Positions 6,816-13,949 of a stretch of DNA of 22,620 nucleotides are shown piece by piece; position 1 is the first letter of the stretch, and the number at the start of each line of letters is the position of its first letter. Source of the stretch: an uncultured Acetatifactor sp. (GTDB lineage Bacteria; Bacillota; Clostridia; Lachnospirales; Lachnospiraceae). The stretch spans positions 1 through 22,620 of the forward strand of contig CAJTPH010000046.1 in the NCBI GenBank assembly GCA_910578215.1, written 5' to 3'. Made by a program: the position numbers and the translations under genes. Under the pieces are notes generated by a model. The model did not search any database, was not told the DNA's origin, and was given only the letters and a program-made list of their open reading frames with translations.

Positions 6816-7080
6816 AGATAAATGTTGTTTCGGTTTCAGATTGGAGGACCCCATGTAATATCATATCCGACAAACAAACAGGCAGAAATTACAGGCACTG
6901 TCAGGCTAAGGCTGCAGCGTCAGTTTTTTGTGTGCCCGTTAGGTTGGATAGCTTTTGAACAGCATGGGATTCTTTCCGTCCGGTCATCCGTCCGGACCCG
7001 AAACAGCCATAGGCGAAATTGACGCCGCAGGACTGTCTTTTTGGCATGCTGTGAAAGATCTTCTTTCACGGCATTTTTTT
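6816..7080 (+). ncRNA. Structured leader or small RNA upstream of RNA ligase
   Basis: About 265 nt bounded by a good promoter and a strong intrinsic terminator, with no convincing reading frame or ribosome-bound start. Visible pairings: CTGCAGCGTCA (about 6912-6922) with TGACGCCGCAG (about 7020-7030), one mismatch, closing a large domain; GGCAC (6894-6898) with GTGCC (6932-6936); GTCCGG/CCGGAC (about 6978-6997); ATGG/CCAT around it. It lacks the hallmarks I know for SRP RNA, RNase P, tmRNA, T-box, M-box or lysine riboswitches. It could be a free small RNA, or the sensing part of an attenuator controlling the ligase/HD-Pnk genes. RNA identity is inferred from promoter, structure and terminator only. 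Confidence 0.5.
7047..7080 (+). terminator. Intrinsic terminator before the RNA ligase gene
   Basis: The 12-bp stem TGCTGTGAAAGA (7047-7058) pairs with TCTTTCACGGCA (7062-7073), one G-U pair and a 3-nt loop, followed by seven T (7074-7080). It sits between the promoter at 6781 and the RNA-repair genes, so it either ends an independent small RNA or acts as an attenuator. Confidence 0.9.
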
Positions 7081-7210
7081 ATGCACACGGGCACACAAAG
7101 CAAGGCCCCGCGGCATTCGCCAAATGGATGCCGGAGCATCCGCCTGACTCATTGCCCGCAGGAATAAGGAGCCTGCTCTGAGCGGCAGGAAAAAGCGACA
7201 AACAGTTTAC

Positions 7211-8047
7211 ATGATAGAGAGGATTGATAAATATATGGACAAAATTTATAAATATCCCCGCACCCGCCATCTGGAGGGTTCAAGGAAGCAGTTCGGGGAC
7301 GAGGACTTGAAAAATGCTGCGTTTAATGAAATTAAGGGAAAATATCTGGTCCTGGAGGAAAAGGTGGACGGCGCCAACTGCGGCATCAGCTTTGACGGCT
7401 CCGGGAAAATGTACCTGCAGAGCCGGGGACATTTCCTAAACGGCGGATACGGCGAAAAGCAGTTTGACCTGTTTAAGCTGTGGGCCGGATGCTTTGAGGA
7501 AAGGCTGCGCCTTCTCCTGGGGGACAGATATGTGATGTACGGCGAATGGCTGTACGCAAAGCACACGGTTTTTTATGACTGTCTTCCCCATTACTTTATG
7601 GAGTTCGATATCTTTGACAAACAGACGGAAAAATTTTTCTCTACCGCAAAGCGCAGGGAATTTCTGCAGGACGCCCTCTTTATTCATTCCGTGCGGGTTC
7701 TGGAGGAGGGCTATTACACTGACCCGGAAGCCATTGCGGCAAAGATAGGGCCCAGCCTTTTCATCTCCGAAGCCCCGGAAGCACACTTTCTTCTACAATG
7801 CCAAAAGGGCGGCGTAAACCCTGAGACGGCTGCCCGGCAGACCGATATGTCGGGCATTATGGAGGGTGTCTATATCAAGGTAGAGGAAGGGGATTACGTC
7901 ATCGACCGGCTGAAATTCGTCCGCGCCTCCTTCCTGAATACCATTCTGGATTCGGAAAGTCATTGGGCAAGCCGCCCCATAATAGCAAACCGCCTGGCGG
8001 ACGGGACGGATCTGTTCCGCTCCGAGCAGACAGAAGCGGGACTTTAA
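7211..8047 (+). CDS. ATP-dependent RNA ligase (RNA_ligase family)
   Basis: 278 aa. All nucleotidyltransferase motifs are present: motif I EEKVDG with the AMP-accepting Lys51, SRGHFLNGG (Ia), YGEWLYAKH at 110-118 (III), FMEFDIFD at 129-136 (IIIa), EGVYIKVEEG at 218-227 (IV) and LKFVR at 234-238 (V). The enzyme joins 3'-OH to 5'-phosphate RNA ends through ligase-AMP and RNA-adenylate intermediates. Starts at 7211 and 7235 are both possible; 7235 gives MDKIYKYPRTRH, close to how relatives begin, but its AGAGG is 12 nt away. The next gene, 16 nt downstream, supplies the end-healing activities that produce ligatable ends, so the pair forms an RNA-repair operon. Expression probably depends on read-through of the terminator at 7047-7080. 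Confidence 0.9.
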   Translation: MIERIDKYMDKIYKYPRTRHLEGSRKQFGDEDLKNAAFNEIKGKYLVLEEKVDGANCGISFDGSGKMYLQSRGHFLNGGYGEKQFDLFKLWAGCFEERLRLLLGDRYVMYGEWLYAKHTVFYDCLPHYFMEFDIFDKQTEKFFSTAKRREFLQDALFIHSVRVLEEGYYTDPEAIAAKIGPSLFISEAPEAHFLLQCQKGGVNPETAARQTDMSGIMEGVYIKVEEGDYVIDRLKFVRASFLNTILDSESHWASRPIIANRLADGTDLFRSEQTEAGL

Positions 8048-8063
8048 ATAAGAAGGTGATTAA

Positions 8064-9227
8064 ATGAACAATAGTATTTTAGACGAAATAAAAGAGGGCG
8101 GATACTCCCTGCATAAGCTGGCCGGCTCCCACCCGGAGCTGCTGGCGCTGGAGGGCGTGCCTCAAAACCCCGAGTATCACGGGGAAGGCGACGTTTTGCG
8201 CCACACAGAGCTTGTGTGCGGAGAGCTGACAGGGCTGCCCATGTGGCAGGCTCTGCCGGAGAAGGAAAAGGCGCTCCTGTTCCTGGCGGCTGCGTTCCAC
8301 GATATCGGTAAGTCCGTATGCACAAAGCAGGAGGACGGAAAATGGATATCGCCAAAGCATACCGTGGTGGGAGAAAAAATTTTCCGCAGAATTGCCTATC
8401 AGGAGGCGGAGCGCTTTGGGCTGACCTTTGCCCAGCGGGAGCTTGTGGCGAAGCTGATTCGCTTCCACGGCCTGCCTCTGTGGTTCTGGGGTAAAAAGCA
8501 TCCGGACGCGGAGCTGCTGAAAGCCGCCGAAAGCATCCCGATGAAGCTTTTATACCTGCTTGCCAGGGCCGACACCCAGGGACGACAGGATGCCATTCCC
8601 GACCGGCTGCCCGGCCAGGTGGAGCTTTTCGCGGAATACGTCAGGGAGCTGGGGATTTGGGAACAGCCCTATCCCTTTGCCAACTCCTATACGCGGTTCC
8701 GGTTTTTCCAGAAGGAGAACCTGTGGCAGGACACCCAGCTATATGACGATACCACCTTTGACGTGATCATGATGTCCGGACTGCCCCTTTCGGGCAAGGA
8801 TACCTGGATTGGCCGGATGAGCGGAATACTGCCCTTGGACGGCAGGCCCCCTGTTATCTCCCTGGATGATCTCCGGGAAGAAATGGGCATTCCCCCGACG
8901 AAGGCATCCGGCAAGGTCATCCAGGCGGCGCTGGAGCTTGCCCGGCAATATCTGCGCCGGAGACAGCCCTTTATCTGGAACGCCACCAACCTCCTGCAGG
9001 AAACCCGTCAGAAGCTGGTTCGTCTGTTTGCAGACTATGGGGCGAGGGTAACTATCCTGTACCTGGAGGTTCCCTATCAGGAGCTGCTGCGCCGCAACCG
9101 CTCCAGGCCGCGACACATCCCGGAGACCGTTCTGGATGAAATGATCCGAAAGCTGGAGGTCCCTGCTCCCTGGGAAGCCTACAGGGTAACTCTCCCGGCT
9201 CCGGACACTCCGGCCTGCGAAGCTTAA
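8064..9227 (+). CDS. HD-Pnk RNA end-healing enzyme (HD phosphoesterase + polynucleotide kinase)
   Basis: 387 aa in two domains. The N-terminal HD domain (about 1-195) has the metal ligands His47 (RHTE), His79-Asp80 (AAFHDIGK), His99, His135 and Asp170 (ARAD); in this family it removes 2',3'-cyclic or 2'-phosphates. The C-terminal P-loop kinase (about 232-378) has Walker A GLPLSGKDTW (239-248), SLDDLRE with Asp268/269, WNATNL at 305-310 and an Arg-rich lid RRNRSRPRHIP; it phosphorylates 5'-OH ends. The layout matches the HD-Pnk described from Runella slithyformis. The start has GAAGGTGAT just upstream and lies 16 nt after the ligase, so the two are co-translated from one mRNA. Together they can repair RNA cut by ribotoxin-type nucleases; the natural substrate is unknown. 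Confidence 0.9.
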   Translation: MNNSILDEIKEGGYSLHKLAGSHPELLALEGVPQNPEYHGEGDVLRHTELVCGELTGLPMWQALPEKEKALLFLAAAFHDIGKSVCTKQEDGKWISPKHTVVGEKIFRRIAYQEAERFGLTFAQRELVAKLIRFHGLPLWFWGKKHPDAELLKAAESIPMKLLYLLARADTQGRQDAIPDRLPGQVELFAEYVRELGIWEQPYPFANSYTRFRFFQKENLWQDTQLYDDTTFDVIMMSGLPLSGKDTWIGRMSGILPLDGRPPVISLDDLREEMGIPPTKASGKVIQAALELARQYLRRRQPFIWNATNLLQETRQKLVRLFADYGARVTILYLEVPYQELLRRNRSRPRHIPETVLDEMIRKLEVPAPWEAYRVTLPAPDTPACEA

Positions 9228-9250
9228 CCCTTTAAGCTCACAAATTCAGA

Positions 9251-9278
9251 ACAAAAAAACGGCTCCCTAAAAAAGGGA
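9251..9278 (-). terminator. Weak minus-strand terminator candidate
   Basis: On the minus strand TCCCT (9274-9278) pairs with AGGGA (9264-9268), followed by GCCG and seven T (9253-9259). It could end the transcript of the DHHW operon, which stops at 9481. The stem is short and partly overlaps the MITE-like end. Confidence 0.3.
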
Positions 9279-9379
9279 CTGTTGCAAAACTCAGGGAAAA
9301 TACAAAATATGGTTTTAAATCTGTTTATATGTTCATATACGCCATATATTGTACAAAATCTTTGTTTTGCAACAATCCC
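9275..9379. mobile_element. MITE-like element, 105 bp, with 16-bp terminal inverted repeats
   Basis: GGGACTGTTGCAAAAC (9275-9290) and GTTTTGCAACAATCCC (9364-9379) are inverted repeats matching at 15 of 16 positions. The 73-bp interior is AT-rich and non-coding. The CTGTTGCAAA core resembles terminal repeats of IS6- and IS1182-type insertion sequences, so this looks like a non-autonomous derivative. No clear target-site duplication is visible. The flank at 9380-9480 reads like degraded coding sequence on the minus strand (RRAVIVPTAKGGMEAAP), possibly a gene remnant. Otherwise I see no gene in 9228-9480. Confidence 0.6.
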
Positions 9380-9480
9380 CATGTGGGCTGTCATGCTTGC
9401 AGCATCCCTGTCTATGAGCAGCAGGGGGGCAGCTTCCATGCCCCCCTTCGCCGTGGGCACGATGACCGCCCTCCGGGCAT

Positions 9481-10602
9481 TTATTTCAGCGTAACGCTGT
9501 TGTTGAGCACAAGAGTACTGTAAAGAAACAGTACGTCGGAATTGTCAAAATCAATAAAGCCTCCAAGCATGTCGCTGGACAGGTAACGGATATCCGCCAG
9601 GATAATTTCCCCGTAGCCCTCGATCAAAAGCGGCGCAATACTGCTTCCAAAGGAATCCCTGAATACAATCAGCCTTCTGTCCGACGGTCCGGCAGGATTC
9701 TCTATGCGCATCAGGGATTTTGGACCTGCAAGGAATATTTCATAGGGGTCCCTTCCCCGGGCCTTTTCCATATCGTAAACCACAGTCTCTGCGTTTACCT
9801 CATAATCATATACCCGGCAGGAGGCGATAATATCGCTGTCTAAATAATAGAGCTCCTCAGGCGGAAGCGGCAGCGCCGACTGTCCATAGTACACTCCGTA
9901 AAAGGGCGTATCCAAAAGCTTAGCGGTATATTCACCTGAAAGCGTAACTCCCATACCTTCCCCAAGCTTCCCCGCCACATCCGCAATTTTCTCCTGTCTC
10001 CAGTGGGTATCCGTCCTGTAATAATCCGAGAGCTCCAGACAGTCAAAAATATCAATATACTGCATATAGCCCGTTTTTTCCCTGAGATAAGAAACAAGCC
10101 TGTCATAATCCATGACGGGATAGCCGTTCTGCCCTGCCAGGAAATAGTTTTTATCGGGGATCACAGACAGATATATATTCACGTTTTTGCCGCTCAGATA
10201 CTTGTCATAGATACGCTCAAACTTCGCAGCGGCATTGTCCAGCGAGTCCGTATTCAAAGGATATTCCAGCTTAGAGGCGTAACCGTCCCTCAGATAGATC
10301 CCCCCCACGTCCCGCTGCCCAAGCAGATAGAACGCAGTATAGGACTTTATGGTCCTGAAGCCGTTCCGGAGCGGAAACTGATCCGTGGTGTAGCTCTCAA
10401 AGTCCTGCATAAACTTCCCGGACAACACCGAGGACAGGCTGAATGCCGGCATGGTGGCAAGCTTTCTCCTCTCGCTGTCCGAAGCCTCGTCAGCCGGCTT
10501 AAACAGACACCATATAAAAAAACCGAGAAAGAAGGCAGCCATGACGCACACGGTGACAATATCCTTTATCCTACACTCCTTAATTCCAAACCTTTCTGTC
10601 AT
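9481..10602 (-). CDS. DHHW family protein (AlgJ/AlgX-like O-acetylation partner)
   Basis: 373 aa with one N-terminal membrane helix (about 15-33, IVTVCVMAAFFLGFFIW) and an extracytoplasmic SGNH-like domain. Signatures: SERRKLATMP at 43-52, FESYTTDQFPLRNGFRTIKSY at about 68-88, the family-naming DTHW at 198-201, and FRDSFGSSIAPLL near the C-terminus containing the predicted catalytic Ser. Such proteins act outside the membrane with an MBOAT partner to acetylate a surface polysaccharide or wall polymer. The stop is TAA at 9481-9483. It starts 11 nt after the MBOAT gene, so the two are translationally linked. The polymer substrate cannot be read from the sequence. Confidence 0.9.
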   Translation of the reverse strand: MTERFGIKECRIKDIVTVCVMAAFFLGFFIWCLFKPADEASDSERRKLATMPAFSLSSVLSGKFMQDFESYTTDQFPLRNGFRTIKSYTAFYLLGQRDVGGIYLRDGYASKLEYPLNTDSLDNAAAKFERIYDKYLSGKNVNIYLSVIPDKNYFLAGQNGYPVMDYDRLVSYLREKTGYMQYIDIFDCLELSDYYRTDTHWRQEKIADVAGKLGEGMGVTLSGEYTAKLLDTPFYGVYYGQSALPLPPEELYYLDSDIIASCRVYDYEVNAETVVYDMEKARGRDPYEIFLAGPKSLMRIENPAGPSDRRLIVFRDSFGSSIAPLLIEGYGEIILADIRYLSSDMLGGFIDFDNSDVLFLYSTLVLNNSVTLK

Positions 10603-10613
10603 TCCGCCACCTC

Positions 10614-12017
10614 CTAAAACCTGAAATACAAAAACGGATTAAAGGAACCGTCCACAATATAGCCTGTTATAACCAGCATCACAGCCACAAGAAACACAGG
10701 CTCCGCCACATTCAGAAGCTTTTCAGGCACGCTTCTCTCCCGCAGCTTCCTGATACCCTGCGAAATTAACGGCGTGGAGCCTATTGCAGCGGCTGCCAGG
10801 ATAACCCCGTAGCTTTTCAGATAATACAGGCTTTCCGCGGAAACCAGCGGCAGGTCTCCCGCGCCAAACATGGAGCTGATATTATACCATGCCTGCGATA
10901 TATCCGCCGCGTCAAAAAGCAGAAAGCTGAACAGCACCACAAGCAGCACATAAATATGGCGCACAAGCCCTGTCTTTTCCTTTTCCAGCACCTTTAAAAG
11001 CCACAGCTTCTCTATGATAAGCAGCACGCCGAAAAACAGCCCCCAAAGGATAAAATTCCATGCGGCGCCGTGCCAGAAGCCCGTGAGAAACCACACGATC
11101 ATCAGATTGCACAGCCAGCGGAATTTTTTTACACGGTTTCCGCCCAGGGGAATATAGACATAGTCCCTGAACCATGACCCCAGAGACATATGCCACCTGC
11201 GCCAGAATTCCGTGACGCTCTTGGAAATAAAGGGGTAATTAAAGTTTTCAAGGAAATCAAAGCCAAAAACCTTACCCAGACCGATGGCCATGTCGCTGTA
11301 GCCGGAGAAATCAAAATAGATCTGCAGTGCACAGGCAATCGCATACATCCAGAAAAACAACACGGATTTGTCACCCGAATCCTTAAATATGCTGCCGAGC
11401 TCCCCCAGGGTGTTGGCGAAAAGAATCTTCTTTCCCAGTCCCAGCACAAAGCGCCTGATGCCCAGAGCGGATTTCGAGACACTGTGGGTCCTGTTTTTCA
11501 GCTGGGCGGAAATATCGGAATATCTGACGATGGGTCCTGCAATCAGCTGGGGGAACATGGCGATATATGCCGCCAGATCAATAAAATTGCGCTGTGCCGG
11601 CACGGTCCCCCGGTACACATCCACGATATAGCTCAGTATCTGGAAGGTATAGAAGCTGATGCCGATGGGCAGCGTCACCCTTAAAAGCGGAACGGACAAT
11701 CCCGTCACCGCATTAAAATTCTCGATGAAGAAATCCGCATACTTACAGTAAGCCAGAAGCCCGAGGCTGACAGTCGCGGAGACCGCCAGACATATCCCTG
11801 CCCGGCGGTCTCTGTACTTTTCTATCAGCATCCCAAATATATATCCCTGCAGAATCGTCAAAAGCATGGCAAGGACAAACTTCGGTTCGCCCCACGCATA
11901 AAATATGAGGCTGGTCAACAGCAACACCAGATTTTTAAGCTGCCTGGGCGCCATAAAATATAAAATCAGCACGCAGGGCAGAAAATAATAAAGAAATGGA
12001 ATGCTTGAAAATATCAT
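10614..12017 (-). CDS. MBOAT family O-acyltransferase (AlgI/DltB-like)
   Basis: 467 aa polytopic membrane protein with about ten or more helices. It begins MIFSSIPFLYYFLP, followed by NLVLLLTSLIFYAWGEP, typical of AlgI-like proteins. The MBOAT core contains TLPIGISFYTFQILSYIVDVYRG, MFPQLIAGPIVRY, FSGYSDMAIGLG, then FWRRWHMSLGSWFRDYVYIP with His276, and FLTGFWHGAAWNF with the predicted catalytic His316. It would carry acyl (probably acetyl) groups across the membrane to the DHHW partner encoded next. The gene follows the lipoprotein gene by 67 nt; the gap holds a small CCCGC/GCGGG hairpin (near 12036-12049). Confidence 0.93.
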   Translation of the reverse strand: MIFSSIPFLYYFLPCVLILYFMAPRQLKNLVLLLTSLIFYAWGEPKFVLAMLLTILQGYIFGMLIEKYRDRRAGICLAVSATVSLGLLAYCKYADFFIENFNAVTGLSVPLLRVTLPIGISFYTFQILSYIVDVYRGTVPAQRNFIDLAAYIAMFPQLIAGPIVRYSDISAQLKNRTHSVSKSALGIRRFVLGLGKKILFANTLGELGSIFKDSGDKSVLFFWMYAIACALQIYFDFSGYSDMAIGLGKVFGFDFLENFNYPFISKSVTEFWRRWHMSLGSWFRDYVYIPLGGNRVKKFRWLCNLMIVWFLTGFWHGAAWNFILWGLFFGVLLIIEKLWLLKVLEKEKTGLVRHIYVLLVVLFSFLLFDAADISQAWYNISSMFGAGDLPLVSAESLYYLKSYGVILAAAAIGSTPLISQGIRKLRERSVPEKLLNVAEPVFLVAVMLVITGYIVDGSFNPFLYFRF

Positions 12018-12084
12018 AATTACTCCTGTTTACCCGCGTCTGCGGGCACTCATATCCGGCCATCCGGTTTTCTGATTCGCCCTG

Positions 12085-12654
12085 CTATTCAATATTCGCC
12101 TCATGAGCCACAACTGCGGACTTATATACTGCCGTAAGCTTTGCCTTAAAGTTGTCGATCAGCTCTCCGTTGCCGAAGGCAGATACAACGTAGTCGTCCA
12201 CGGTAATCACAACCAGCTTGTCAGGAAAACCGCACATCCACTGCCTCTTTAAGATATTTTCCTTCAGGGAATCCGCCACTGCAGTGACATCCTCAGATTT
12301 TGTCACATGAAACGCGCCGCAGGTAAATGTGTTGGCATTCATCATATGCATAAGAGAAGCCGCGTCATCGATCTTCGCTGCGGAATCGGCAGGCAGGCCA
12401 AGGGTATAATCCAGGGAATCGGCAGATTCCGTCGAAAACTTTCCGGGAGCGTCAGTCACAAATTCCATTGTCTCGGAACCGCCGCCTCCCGCCGCCGCAA
12501 ACTTTTCATCATCTCCATAGGTATTCCAAACTGCCTCCAGAAGCGCAACGGGACTCTCAATATTTTCCTTATTGCCCTTATCATCGCCAGCTCCGCATGC
12601 CGCAAAGCCTGCCATCACAACCACTGTCATAAATAACGCCAAAATCTTTTTCAT
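12085..12654 (-). CDS. DUF4358-like lipoprotein
   Basis: 189 aa starting MKKILALFMTVVVMAGFAAC; the Cys at 20 fits a lipobox, so it is a predicted surface lipoprotein. The start at 12654 has a perfect GGAGG about 6 nt upstream. The mature part has a low-complexity Gly/Glu region (AAAGGGGSE), then ANTFTCGAFHVTKSEDV and LVVITVDDYVVSAFGNGELI, the layout of DUF4358 proteins. These commonly sit beside MBOAT and DHHW genes in Clostridia, as here. Assignment by memory of the family and by context; function unknown. No clear sigma-A promoter or terminator is visible in the 99 nt upstream, so read-through from the ECF operon is possible. Confidence 0.7.
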   Translation of the reverse strand: MKKILALFMTVVVMAGFAACGAGDDKGNKENIESPVALLEAVWNTYGDDEKFAAAGGGGSETMEFVTDAPGKFSTESADSLDYTLGLPADSAAKIDDAASLMHMMNANTFTCGAFHVTKSEDVTAVADSLKENILKRQWMCGFPDKLVVITVDDYVVSAFGNGELIDNFKAKLTAVYKSAVVAHEANIE

Positions 12655-12753
12655 AATAAACCTCCTGCACTTTCCTTTAAATTTGTTCTGAATATTCCTG
12701 TTCTTATTACTGCCACATTCAGGCTTTTTTATTCCTTTTGAAGCTTTTTGCTG

Positions 12754-13305
12754 TCATTCTTTTTCTTTGCGGATTTTCCACTCCCCGGCATCCTCGTATG
12801 TCAGGATCACTGCATACGCAGCTCCCCCGCTCTCCAGGGACATTTCAAACCGGTCTGAGGTTTTGTCGGTTTCCACAGTCCAGAGGATCTTTACACTGTC
12901 CTCCGCGCCAAAGGTTTCACCCTTATATAGAAGGCTGTTACCCTCACTGTCAAAAACCTGCATGGTTCCTCTCAATGCGGATATGAGCGTATACTCCCTG
13001 ATCTCAACCTCCAAGGGAACCGTAAATACGGTCTCCGGCTCCAGACTGTAAGCCCGGGGCACAGCGCCCAAGGCTTCCTGATCCACCGTAAAAGCCCTTG
13101 CCGAAAGCTCCTGTCCCGAGACCGTTATCCTGACCTCTCCGCCTGGTTTGAACAAAAACGCCGCCGAGACTATCAGTACAAGGCCTGCTGCCAGTGTGCC
13201 CAGCTTCTTCCATGGAATGACATGCGCATTCTGCACGGTATGTGCATCGTTTATAAGCTCCTCGTCAATCCCGGTAATTGCCCTGACCAATGCTTCGTTT
13301 TTTAT
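12754..13305 (-). CDS. Anti-sigma-like membrane protein (partner of the 13302-13871 sigma)
   Basis: About 183 aa. The N-terminal part reads KNEALVRAITGIDEELINDA, aligning without gaps with the first 21 residues of the anti-sigma at 2948-3985. A membrane helix follows at about residues 37-54 (LGTLAAGLVLIVSAAFLF), then an extracellular domain of ~125 residues with beta-rich sequence (VRITVSGQELSARAF, SLEPETVFTVPLEVEIREY). The first standard start is TTG at 13290, but it has no ribosome binding site. The codon aligned with the paralogue's Met is ATA (13303-13305), 9 nt after AGGAGG and overlapping the sigma stop as ATAA. I give that start; TTG is the conservative alternative. It probably sequesters the sigma factor encoded just upstream. 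Confidence 0.75.
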   Translation of the reverse strand: MKNEALVRAITGIDEELINDAHTVQNAHVIPWKKLGTLAAGLVLIVSAAFLFKPGGEVRITVSGQELSARAFTVDQEALGAVPRAYSLEPETVFTVPLEVEIREYTLISALRGTMQVFDSEGNSLLYKGETFGAEDSVKILWTVETDKTSDRFEMSLESGGAAYAVILTYEDAGEWKIRKEKE

Positions 13306-13871
13306 ATTGTGATACCTCCTTTCTCCAAATGCTTCCTGAGCTTGTTTCTCATCCGAAACAGCACGGACTTGATCTTGCTCTCGCTCGCCCCAAACAGGGC
13401 GGCGATCTCCGAAACGGATTCGCAGTAAAAATAACGGCAGACAAAAATACGCCTCGCCTGCGCAGGCTGCTCCCGCAGGAATTCGCTGATACTCTGACTC
13501 AGCATTTTTATCTCAGCCTCGCTTTCCACCGTGCTCTGCCCGGCAACACAATCGTCCAGCTCGTCCAATGACAGGGCAAACTCCCCCGCCGCCCGCTTGT
13601 CCGCGTGCAGCGCGTTATAACGGTTGATGGCCAGATTTCTTGTGATCTTTCCAAGAAAGGACGCAAGCACGGCCGGACGGTGGGGCGGAATTGCTTTCCA
13701 GGTCTGCATGTAAGTATCATTGACACATTCTTCACTGTCAAGCCGGCTGTTCAGAATATTCATGGATATTTTCATACAGTATGACTCATATTTCCGGGAA
13801 GTTTCCGCAATTGCCCGTTCGTCGCGCCGCAAATACAGTTCTACGATATCGTTGTCATCCACCGCGTACAC
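13302..13871 (-). CDS. ECF-type RNA polymerase sigma factor
   Basis: 189 aa. The start is GTG at 13871 with AGGAG about 5 nt upstream. Region 2 is shown by DSEECVNDTYMQTWKAIP and FLGKITRNLAINRY. A linker LSLDELDDCVAG follows, then region 4 with SVSEIAALFGASESKIKSVLFRMRNKLRKHL. It is a clear paralogue of the sigma at 2317-2874: both have the CVNDTY, KITRNLA and SLDEL-DCV blocks and end GI(S/T)(V/I). The anti-sigma gene follows with a 4-nt overlap (ATAA), the standard order. The CAACC/TATATAG motif 25-55 nt upstream suggests autoregulation. Targets may include the surface-acetylation genes downstream. Confidence 0.92.
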   Translation of the reverse strand: MYAVDDNDIVELYLRRDERAIAETSRKYESYCMKISMNILNSRLDSEECVNDTYMQTWKAIPPHRPAVLASFLGKITRNLAINRYNALHADKRAAGEFALSLDELDDCVAGQSTVESEAEIKMLSQSISEFLREQPAQARRIFVCRYFYCESVSEIAALFGASESKIKSVLFRMRNKLRKHLEKGGITI

Positions 13872-13895
13872 CTTTCTCCTGTTCTGCCGTCCTAT

Positions 13896-13926
13896 CTATA
13901 TACACAGGATTTTTTTCTTTTGGTTG
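13896..13926 (-). promoter_or_regulatory. Probable autoregulated ECF promoter
   Basis: On the minus strand CAACC (13922-13926), 19 nt, then TATATAG (13896-13902), 25 nt before the GTG start at 13871. It matches the element before the first ECF operon (4025-4056) in both half-elements and nearly in spacing. Confidence 0.5.
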
Positions 13927-13949
13927 CAAAAATTTTTATTTTTTTTGTA

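Noticed and set aside
6816..7080. Known riboswitch or housekeeping RNA (SRP, RNase P, tmRNA, M-box, T-box)
   Set aside because: The diagnostic motifs of these classes are missing, so I leave it as an unnamed structured RNA.
6822..7167. Two short plus-strand frames in the RNA-repair leader
   Set aside because: No ribosome binding site, composition not protein-like, and both are interrupted by RNA structure or the terminator; a non-coding leader explains the region better.
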